From Entrophospora sp. SA101 (Eukaryota; Glomeromycota; Glomeromycetes; Entrophosporales; Entrophosporaceae): 16,052 nucleotides of DNA. This document shows, in pieces, positions 1-7,458 of the stretch (position 1 is the first letter of the stretch; every line of letters starts with the position of its first letter). The position numbers were made by a program, and so were the translations under genes. Location: the NCBI GenBank assembly GCA_958430865.1, contig CAUDNR010000319.1:1-16052 (forward strand). Direction: 5' to 3'. The notes beneath the pieces were generated by a model. It did not search any database. It saw only the letters and a list, made by a program, of their open reading frames with translations, and was not told where the DNA came from.

Positions 1-799
1 ATTTTTTTAATAAGGAGTTATAAGCTTTTAAAATCATGTGATAATCATTGACCGTTATAGATGTCCTGCACTATAGTTCTAACAAGCTACATGTATCACG
101 TGTCAACCACTAATTATAAAAAGTTGTTTTTTTGATTTCCTTTTGATTTTTTTCAACTTCTCTAGTTTAAAATGAATTCCTCTAATAAAGTAACAAACTT
201 GAGTTTCTTATTTCGGCTAACTTTCTTAACATGAACTAATGCCATGGTATGCTTTTTGACTATATAAATTTTTTTGTCAGTACGTCTTATAAATTTATCA
301 AAATTACTTAGTACCATCTGAGAGGTTATCAGCTGGAAATGTATTTACACCTTCGGGACCATCAAAAAATCTGTAAATGTAAGGAGGCGTGACCTTACAG
401 AGGTCAAATTAATATTAAAATTTTCTATTCGGGACTATGGAGAAAGTGTGACCTAACAAAGTGTGACCTTGCAGATATAACCTTTAAAGAAAATTCAAAA
501 CCTTTTGAATGATTCTTATTTAGGTTTTTGATAAACAACTAAAATAATTGATTTTTGGCATATAAATATATACAGAATATAATAAGTTCTTGGACTGGCT
601 TAGCCAGTTAAGGTTTTTTAATGGCCAATAATAAATAATTTCGGCTACAATAAACAATTTTCCTATTTATACACTAGCCTGATTATTTCAACATGTTATG
701 CTCAAGCCAACATTAATTATTATTATATAGAGGAAATTGTTTCTTGTCAAATTTGATAACAGCCTTCTATGAATTTTAGTAATTTAGATGAATATGAAT
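1..799. other. Gene-free AT-rich stretch with a short direct repeat
   Basis: I see no credible coding region here. The only structure is an imperfect direct repeat. TTCGGGACCAT (about 353) is followed some 36 bases later by GTGACCTTACAG (389-400). TTCGGGACTAT (about 429) is followed 34 bases later by GTGACCTTGCAG (463-474), with an extra GTGACCTAACAA in between. A perfect small palindrome, ACTGGCT-T-AGCCAGT, lies near 594-608. These look like worn repeat fragments and I assign no function. Confidence 0.5.
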
Positions 800-976
800 T
801 AGTGTTGGTCGCCAAAACTGTTTTGAAGAAGCGAAAGTCAAAACTAAAATTAAAAGTCATATTTCAAAACTAAATCAAAAGTCATTAGTCAAAAATTAAA
901 ACTAGTTTCGACTTATGGCAAAGCCTTTTGACTTTCGTATGGTTGCGAAACTCTCTAGTTTTGGGAATCAACACTA
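800..976. mobile_element. hAT-type MITE, copy 1, with 8-bp target duplication
   Basis: This is a 177-bp non-coding element with terminal inverted repeats. It begins TAGTGTTGGTCGCCAAAACT, and the reverse complement of its end reads TAGTGTTGATTCCCAAAACT, matching at 16 of 20 positions. It is flanked by a perfect 8-bp direct repeat, ATATGAAT (792-799 and 977-984). An 8-bp duplication together with TIRs of the form (C/T)AGTGTTGG is typical of the hAT superfamily. The interior is made of repeated AAAAGTCAAAACT-like words and has no ORF, so it must have been moved by a transposase encoded elsewhere. Confidence 0.85.
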
Positions 977-1221
977 ATATGAATACAAAAAATAGCATAC
1001 GTACATATAAAGGACACGATTTCAAATCTTATTTATTTGATTATAAAAAAACAGGTATTATTCCACAGTTTACTTGTGCGTGATGTCTTAATGCAAAAGT
1101 ACAATTCTATATATTAATTTTTTCTGGATCAACGAAAAGGATGTAAAATATTCCAACATATTATTCCCTAGATATCATAGCTTATGTAACCTTATAAATT
1201 GCACAGTAATTGTGTATATAT

Positions 1222-1403
1222 TAGTGTTGGTCGGCAAAACTATTTTGAAGGGACAAAAGTCAAAACCTAAAATTAATAGTCATATTGTATGTCAAAACTA
1301 AATCAAAATCAAAAGTCAAAAGTCAAAATTAGTATCGACTTATGGTGAAGCCTTTTGATTTTCACACAGTTGCAAAACTCTCTAGTTTTGGAAACCAACA
1401 CTT
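1222..1403. mobile_element. hAT-type MITE, copy 2
   Basis: This 182-bp element has the same order of blocks as the copy at 800-976 and lies in the same orientation: TAGTGTTGGTCGGCAAAACT at the left, the shared ATCGACTTATGG(C/T)GAAGCCTTTTGA-like block inside, and a right end matching CTCTCTAGTTTTGG...CAACACT. Flanks are GTATATAT on the left and ATATATGT on the right, so the target duplication is imperfect or obscured by the TA-rich site. The two copies differ at many positions and by small indels, so neither is very recent. The right end coincides with the stop codon of the minus-strand ORF at 1402-1863. Confidence 0.8.
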
Positions 1404-1863
1404 ATATATGTAAATTATAAATAATATAACATAATAATAATAACATACATTTTGGATCTGATGAGTTTTGACGACATTCGCAGTGTTTCGAATCGGAATC
1501 ATCACCAACTTTTTTATTCTTAATTTTCGCTCTTACTACGCAAATTAGAATGTTTACAATTGAAAATGTCTTTATACTCGGCAAATCGTAGGCAAAAGAA
1601 ACTATCAGCGGGATCGCCCAAGTGACTGTGTTGTATAATATATCATCAAGTAATGGCAACAGAACATTTTTGATGGCCCAGTTTTCCTGAAAGATTGAAC
1701 AGAATGACAAAAATATTGTAAAGAATATGTAAAAAATTGCATCATACACATCCTCTTTAGAATTAGGATTTTCGTTAATAATGAATGCAGTCGCGTGTAG
1801 AAGGAGTGAAAAGAAAATGAATAGAGAAGGAATAGATCCTTGGAAGGGGAAATAATTGCTCAT
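1402..1863 (-). CDS. Hypothetical four-helix membrane protein
   Basis: This is a single ORF of 153 codons starting at ATG 1863-1861. I do not recognise the family. The sequence shows about four hydrophobic stretches: residues about 12-30 (PSLFIFFSLLLHATAF), 42-59 (AIFYIFFTIFLSFCSIF), 78-94 (TVTWAIPLIVSFAYDLP) and 98-112 (IKTFSIVNILICVV). A basic, cysteine-bearing segment with KHCECRQ follows. The stop lies at the border of the downstream MITE, so the natural C terminus may have been replaced. A GTATGT donor-like word right after the codons for SSDPK suggests an intron may once have begun there. The ORF is longer and less biased than its surroundings, which favours a real or recently lost gene, but this is not certain. 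Confidence 0.4.
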   Translation of the reverse strand: MSNYFPFQGSIPSLFIFFSLLLHATAFIINENPNSKEDVYDAIFYIFFTIFLSFCSIFQENWAIKNVLLPLLDDILYNTVTWAIPLIVSFAYDLPSIKTFSIVNILICVVRAKIKNKKVGDDSDSKHCECRQNSSDPKCMLLLLCYIIYNLHI

Positions 1864-2083
1864 ATTGAATAATATGATAAAGTTCTCCCATAGAACTTAT
1901 TTTACTGATATTTATAAACAATGTATTCGTGAGTGAATCAATCAATAATATTGCAAGATACTAACGGAATCTTTTATCACCAGAATAATATTTGTTACAT
2001 GAGCTAAAATTCAAAAGTTTCTTATTAATGTTATTTGCAATTGTTGGGCTTTTTGTTTTTATGATAGAGAGGTGTTTTTGCTA

Positions 2084-2275
2084 TTATAAGCAGTAATGTC
2101 TAAACTCTTTACAATTAGTTATGTTACCTTTATAATTTCGTGAAGCTGAAATCTTGAATTCACTAGAGTTAAAAACATGATGTTCAGATAGATAGCTTTC
2201 AAACATAACTTTGTAATTAGTTATTAATAATACTAAAATAAACACACATTTAAACTTATTTGCGAATTGTTTCAT
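2084..2275 (-). CDS. Putative small secreted protein with signal peptide
   Basis: This short ORF of 63 codons starts at ATG 2275-2273. The N terminus has the shape of a signal peptide: a short basic start (MKQFANKFK) and then a hydrophobic core (CVFILVLLITNY). The remaining roughly 40 residues are polar, with cysteines near the end (NCKEFRHYC). I recognise no family. An alternative model uses a GTAAC donor after the codons for SRNYK and a TTTTAG acceptor about 130 nt on, giving a different short C terminus. Small secreted proteins are common in mycorrhizal fungi, but an ORF this short in AT-rich DNA can arise by chance. Confidence 0.28.
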   Translation of the reverse strand: MKQFANKFKCVFILVLLITNYKVMFESYLSEHHVFNSSEFKISASRNYKGNITNCKEFRHYCL

Positions 2276-2794
2276 AGTTAAAGAGGAAAAGCATTATTTC
2301 GTAACCACTCTTCTAATGATTAATGGTTTGGCCAACCTTTAATTATTAGTTGTATATATTTCTTTTATCTTATCTCTCTCTTTTTTTTGTTAGCGGTGCT
2401 AATGGGAAAATCTGTGATATGGATTTTATTAGAAACTAATGAGCATTTATATAAATTGCACTTCTTTTTTGGTCTTATTCATGTATTACTTGTGGTGCTT
2501 TGTTTTTATTGGAGCGCGTAACATCAAAATAAAAAATTCATTGCACTACTATGTTTAAAAGCATTAATTTCATCAAATTTATTTCTACTATGTAATAGTG
2601 TAGTGCTCAATATGTCAAATCTTAAATCTTGGATGAAACAAAGGTTTAGTGACGAAATATTTGGGGTGTAAAAAATATTTCATCAAATAGGGACATGTGT
2701 CGAATGTGTCGAAAATGACATAGTAATAAGGCAAAAATCAAAAAGTGATAAAGGAAACGAAAGTGACAATAAGATTCAGTTTTATTTAATTAAA
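2276..2794. other. Gene-free stretch
   Basis: I see no ORF, RNA gene or clear repeat here. The sequence is AT-rich intergenic DNA between the small putative secreted-protein ORF and a decayed minus-strand coding region. Confidence 0.4.
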
Positions 2795-3265
2795 TCAGAA
2801 ATTTTTAAGATATTTTTTAGATTGTGAATCATGTTTCTTAATTGGATACTTAATTTCTTTACGTAAAGTTTTAGTAGGAATTGCTGCTTCATATTTATTG
2901 TTGGTTTCATAACTTTATTCAGAATCTGTAGAATCATCTGATAATTGTTGATTTTTCTGATTGTTGAAATGTCTCTTCATTTACTATTTCCGAAAATAAA
3001 TCCCCCTTCATTGATCATGAACCAATTCTAATGGATCATAACCTGAATTATTATTTTCACCATTGTAATCTCTATGATTTTCCGACTCCATATCCTCATT
3101 CATTTTATCATTGTCATCCAACAATTTTTTCTAGTTTATATATATAGTAAATTTCTAAATCATTGTTGTTGTCAATCCTTTTTCTGGTCAGTTCCTACTT
3201 AGATAAAAAGAATCAATATTACTTACAAATTTTTCAACGCCCATAAAGTCTCCCTAGATATGAAA
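2795..3265 (-). pseudogene. Decayed acidic/lysine-rich coding region, unidentified
   Basis: Read on the minus strand, several peptide-like stretches follow one another but are broken by stops and frame changes. There is a start-like MGVEKF before a GTAAGT donor (near 3228), a TAAGTAG acceptor about 35 nt on, and then ELTRKRIDNNNDLEIYY. After a frame change in an A-run comes LLDDNDKMNEDMESENHR and on to PLELVHDQ and a stop. A block LFSEIVNEETFQQSEKS follows, then QLSDDSTDSE, a TAA, and in the same frame a basic tail (KTLRKEIKYPIKKHDSQSKK) to TGA 2797-2795. The non-random composition suggests a gene in decay. I cannot name the family; a transposon-encoded protein is possible given the neighbourhood. 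Confidence 0.35.
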
Positions 3266-3548
3266 AGTGTGGAATAATTTAACTGCTAATTGTTGTAGTT
3301 GGAGAAGGAATTGGTGAATGATTTCGTCATTTTCGTAGAAATACTATTTATTTTCGTCATGTGATGAATAAGAGGCATTTCGTCATCCAACCTTGCTGAA
3401 ACTAAATATACCTTCTAAAGGGATTATATTAACAATTTATCTCCTTGAGGTATGCTTTGATAATATTATAAATCATTTAATAGCAATAAAGAATCAATTA
3501 CTAATTTCTAAATAATGTCAAGAAAATATAAATATTTTGAAAACTAAC
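3266..3548. other. Gene-free AT-rich stretch
   Basis: No coding or RNA signal is visible here. The stretch precedes the 131-bp tandem duplication. Confidence 0.4.
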
Positions 3549-3799
3549 TTAAATAATTAATATTGTTTTTAACAATATTACCTTCATTTTGTAATTTGAA
3601 ATAAGTGAGGAAGAACCCCGGATAATTATATTTGAACTGGTATTATCAAAAATGAGCGGAAATTGACTTACCTAACTTCTTAAATAATTAATATTGTTTT
3701 TTTAGCAATATTATCTTCATTTTGTAATTTTAAAACAAGTGAGAAAGAACCTCGGATAATTGTATTTAAACTGGTATTATCAAAAATGAGTTAAAATTG
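3549..3799. repeat. 131-bp tandem duplication
   Basis: Two adjacent copies of about 118 bp are set 131 bp apart (3549-3665 and 3680-3799). Both start TTAAATAATTAATATTG and end with CTGGTATTATCAAAAATGAG and a short tail. They share the block CATTTTGTAATTT...AAGTGAG(G/A)AAGAACC(C/T)CGGATAATT. Small differences show the duplication is not fresh. It lies directly before the hAT transposase relic and might belong to that element's untranslated end, but this is inference. Confidence 0.75.
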
Positions 3800-3814
3800 G
3801 CTTTTTTAGAGAAA

Positions 3815-4945
3815 CTGGTATGTAAAACAGGGTGGAGCTAAAAAACTTGCATGTAAGTGGTGTGAAATTTTTTTAGCTGAGATGATGTAAATAAATGCCT
3901 TACAAATGATGATGAAAAATAAATTGATTAATGCTCAATCTACAAAATTTCTCAACTACTTTAATCTTTATCATCCTTGGTGAATAAAGCAAGATTTCTT
4001 AATAACCAACAAACCTTTTTCCAATGGTAGAGCTCTTCTGCACCTTTCATTGGTTATAACAGATTTGCTCAATTTAATCATATAACATCAAAACTTGTAG
4101 TAAAATCATATTGATTATTTTATTTATTTGATTATTTATTACTTATGAACCAAATCTCCAAAGAATAATTTACTATATCATCCTACCTTTGATGCACATA
4201 CATTTAAATATTTTTATTATCATTAGAGAATTATTTTTGAATAAATCAAATGGCAATATTCTTTTTGTTGCTACAACTTGCAGTAATATTAGAAGTGGAA
4301 GAAGAAAAAACAGGTAAAGTTCAAGTGAAACATAGTAATGTCAACCAGCTGAGAAATTTATTGGCTTAACTCGCCAAAGAATTTTTAATGGCTTAGCCGG
4401 CTAATAAATTTTTTCCTCTTTGACATTCATTTCATTACAAAAAAAAAAACCTACCATTCATTTGCCAAAAAAGAATACAATGCTTGTAGCAGAATAAAAG
4501 ATAATAATAAAGAAAATATTAGTAATAGTGGACCACAAAATGATAATAATGGCAGCGAATTAAAGAGATATAATATTATAGTATAAGTGATAACATTAAC
4601 AGTGAGCCATTCATAAACAAGTAGCTATAGCAGCAGTAGTAGCAATAATGAACCATTTGGTAATAATAATTGTGTGGACCTTTTGATCGTGATTATTATC
4701 ATCTGATGTTTCGGATAATACTGGTTTACATTCCCGTTTGAGTTCAATTTCAACTAAATCAAAGAATAATATAATTATTCAAAAAAGACCTGTTTAATAT
4801 GTAAGACGTAGTGTTAGTTAATATTTTGAAAAAACAACAACATATAGAACTTGTAAACCACTTGTTTGGTGGATTCAAAAAAGGAATTTTACAAAATCTT
4901 GCTATGCAGGCAAGAATTTAATCAGCAATACCAGCAAACTGAAAA
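3815..4945 (+). pseudogene. Relic of a hAT transposase (BED-like finger to dimerisation region)
   Basis: Fragments in several plus-strand frames fit the ends of a hAT transposase. At 3816-3880 the reading WYVKQGGAKKLACKWCEIF resembles a BED-type zinc finger: an aromatic residue, then a Cys-x2-Cys pair. At 4858-4882 KPLVWWIQKRN matches the PL-x-WW start of the hAT C-terminal dimerisation domain. One frame over, at 4886-4938, LQNLAMQARI, a stop and SAIPAN match the family's L-A-R-K-x-L-S-I-P-A-T motif. Between them are only broken, Ser/Asn-rich fragments (about 4480-4700). About 1.1 kb is short for such a gene, so internal sequence has been lost. It cannot encode an active enzyme. Whether it once mobilised the MITEs at 800 and 1222 is unknown. 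Confidence 0.5.
4353..4411. repeat. Imperfect inverted repeat with GGCTTAGCC core
   Basis: The arm AATTTATTGGCT is met about 35 bases later by AGCCGGCTAATAAATT on the other strand, giving a long imperfect hairpin inside the hAT relic region. Similar CGGCTAA or GGCTTAGCC words occur near 596-608, 6255, 6620 and 7012, so this may be the end of a worn short repeat family. Confidence 0.4.
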
Positions 4946-5169
4946 TTATTTACAAAAAAAAAAGAAACTGACTCGGTAAAAACAGTATATTATTATTTTG
5001 GCTGGTGATTTTGATATCCGACTTATCAAGTTTATCTATTACTATATATCTATTATTAAGTAAAAGTGGGTATAGTTTCTAAGCCAAAATGTTCTATATC
5101 AAAAATAGGAGTACATATTAACTCAAAATTGCTTTTTCACAACATGGTCCATTTCTATTGTCCAAAATA

Positions 5170-5541
5170 ATTGAGGATCTTTCAATTAATTCATAATAAA
5201 AATTTGCAATGCTTATTGATCAAAAATTGTATATCTGGAAACCATTCTCTCCAACAACGTTTATCAGGAAGTAAATAAAACTATTCAATCTCTGCAACTA
5301 ATAAGTTGCAGAATTTATAAACATAAGAAGTAATATAAGAGTCCGCAACTCAAGATGTTGCAACTTAGGTTGCAGAATTTCAAAACACCAACTTAATTTG
5401 AACCAAAATGCTTCATTTATGTTATAATTTATTTGTTAGCATTTAAATTGAAAATTCATTAAATATACTATAACAAAAAATGAAAATGTAACAAATAATA
5501 TTGCTAGATCTTGTAATTATAATGGGCTAAATGTGCAAGCA
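5170..5541 (-). pseudogene. Broken copy of exon 5 of the ion-channel gene
   Basis: From 5541 down to about 5230 this matches, in order and on the same strand, exon 5 of the nearby channel gene (8119-7870). Shared blocks include TATATCTGGAAACCATT, CTCCAAC(A/G)ACG, GAAGTAAATAAAA, CTTCATTTATG, AATTCATTAAATATACTA and AATGAAAATG (given as plus strand), roughly 80% identical by eye where aligned. AAAAATTGTATA on the intron side is also shared, with an 11-nt deletion at the splice site, so the copy came from genomic DNA and not from an mRNA. A weaker trace of exon 6 may reach 5170. The S6 helix frame is broken by indels and by an insertion (5295-5392). Confidence 0.75.
5295..5392. mobile_element. 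About 98-bp insertion rich in TTGCAG/CTGCAAC palindromes
   Basis: The intact channel exon has only a few bases at this point, while the broken copy has about 98 bp. The insert starts with a perfect hairpin, CTGCAACT-aata-AGTTGCAG (5292-5311). It contains GCAAC-tcaagat-GTTGC and ends with AGGTTGCAGAATTT, repeating the GTTGCAGAATTT seen near its start. This looks like a small transposable fragment or a tandem hairpin repeat. The boundaries are approximate. Confidence 0.45.
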
Positions 5542-5587
5542 AAATATGAACATTTAAAGTGTCAGAGACAACTAATATTCTTATTAT

Positions 5588-5998
5588 TTGAGTGAACCTG
5601 TAGTATTTGAAAATATATCAGTACCCATTGCTGTTAAGGCATATACATGTAAAATGGAATGTGCCAAAGAAAGTAACTATGAAAGTTGCAGTTTATTAGA
5701 TCATAAAATCATAGTAGTTTTGTCAACGGTATATAATTCGATTTCATGCAACTGTGTAGGCTTTAGCGATCATAAATGGTAAAGTCACATCAATTTATGA
5801 GCTTACACTAGAGTATTTAGAAACAATTGAAGAAATGTCTGTACCAATAAATATTCCATACATCCTGCTTATATTTTATTAGCATGTATATATGACAATG
5901 ACTTTTGTAAGGGTTTTTTCTTGATGGTAATCAATTTAGATTGCCAAGCAATACTGTTGAATCCAAAGAATTCAATGTTGCTGGTGGTAACATTCATC
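5588..5998 (+). pseudogene. Decayed coding region, unidentified, plus strand
   Basis: There are three consecutive peptide-like stretches in shifting frames. The first (5588-5782) has no ATG start and contains KAYTCKMECAKESNYESC with several cysteines. In another frame the next reads GKVTSIYELTLEYLETIEE (about 5776-5880) to a stop. The third (about 5915-6002) reads FFLDGNQFRLPSNTVESKEF and on to a stop. The residue mix is unlike random AT-rich translation, so I infer a dying gene, or exons of one whose splice sites I cannot place. The family is not recognised. Confidence 0.25.
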
Positions 5999-7458
5999 TC
6001 TAAAAATCGAATCAAACAAGCCAAACTCAGGTAATTTTGAAAATAGTAAAGAGAAAATAAATAAATATTACTGTTTTTATGGTAGTTTGTTAAATAATTT
6101 GGATCAAATTAAAAATGTCTTTGTTGCAAAAATTCAAATCATTATTAATCATTTGTTTATATTTATACAAAATATATTTGTAAAGATATAAAAAGAAATT
6201 TGCAATAAACAGTGTCCAAGGCTCAGAAATTAAGGACTCTAATTAATTATTATGTTATCCGGCTAAGATTTTTCTAGCAGCTAACATCACTACCAAAAGA
6301 TAGATTTCAAAACACTGAAGGATGTATATCCAATGAAAAGCTTAGAGAAGGTTTATGACAATTAATTTAATTGAAATTGTATTTAGGCAATTGTTTATTT
6401 TTCGGGTCTATCCAAATGCTCAGATGTTTGGCGCATTCATAGCATTGAAAGAATGGCCCATCTGAGACTTCAGTTCATTACATTGGATTTATAGTGATGG
6501 CAGGCAACACTGAGCTCTACAACCACATTTTTGTGCTAGACTGTATACAAACTGCAATGGAAATATTTTTTTTGGAAGAAATTTTAAAAGGATTTATTAT
6601 TGCTATGGCTAGTGATATCATCCGGCTAGGGAAATTTTAGTTTTAAACCACAATTTTATATATAATGATATGAAATTGCATCATCATGTAATACTGAAAT
6701 GTTACAACACAGTTGGATGTCAAAACAAATGAATTATTTATTATCAATGGACACATCATGAATATATTTATAAATGAATCTATCCCCCCCCCTGAAGGCT
6801 TGGAATGATGAATGATGATTATTGTGTTCTCCCACACTTTCTTTGTATACCTACCTGGGTGATGGTGTATTGTGCTAATTAAAAATTCTTTCAACCTTTC
6901 AACAATATTAATTACAAACGCCTTTCCATTTATTTTTTAAATAATAATTCATCTATCCAAGATTTCCTTTTAATATTGATCAAATTGAACTTGGCGATCT
7001 ACATCTCCCATCGGCTAAATGCTTTTTTATCACTGCTTGTACTTGTGCATAAATAGTTAAACAACATAAAACATATTTAGTAAATAAATTTTTAATCTAA
7101 CAATCCTCGAAATAATATGTCACACAAATGGCATTTAATATTTGGTAAGAGGAATTCATTTTTTTTATCGTTTTAATTTAAGTTACTTGGCAATCGGGAT
7201 TTTTGGTTAAAGAATTATACATATTATTATTATTATTATCATTATTATTTTTATTAAGAAAAGTGGATATTATATTGTTATGTTATATTGTGGGGAATAT
7301 AATCATATTATTATCATATTTATATTATTTATAATCAAGAAGTAATCTTTAAATTATGATCATACATTCCAGGAAGCCTATAAGCTTCCATACAATATAG
7401 ATTATATATTTATTTATTCCTTTATAATTTATATTTGTATTTTAAGAATTGTATTAAA
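5999..7458. other. Gene-free stretch with simple repeats
   Basis: I see no gene in this 1.4-kb stretch downstream of the channel gene. It holds a C-run near 6784-6795, an ATT microsatellite at 7219-7256, and two CGGCTA-containing words (about 6255 and 6620) that recur elsewhere in the window. An 83-codon minus-strand ORF (6643-6894) is His/Ile-rich low-complexity sequence and is not credible. The AT-rich DNA just below 7458 would hold the 3' end of the channel transcript. Confidence 0.5.
7219..7256. repeat. ATT trinucleotide microsatellite
   Basis: A run of ATT/TTA units interrupted by ATC lies about 200 bases downstream of the channel gene's stop codon. Confidence 0.7.

Noticed and set aside
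1222..1450. Exon formed from the MITE as a continuation of the membrane-protein gene
   Set aside because: An AG at the MITE end would give about 33 open codons, but the 49-nt intron is short and there is no supporting evidence.
6643..6894. 83-codon minus-strand ORF
   Set aside because: It is His/Ile-rich low-complexity translation across a C-run, with no domain, no splice support and no coherent composition.
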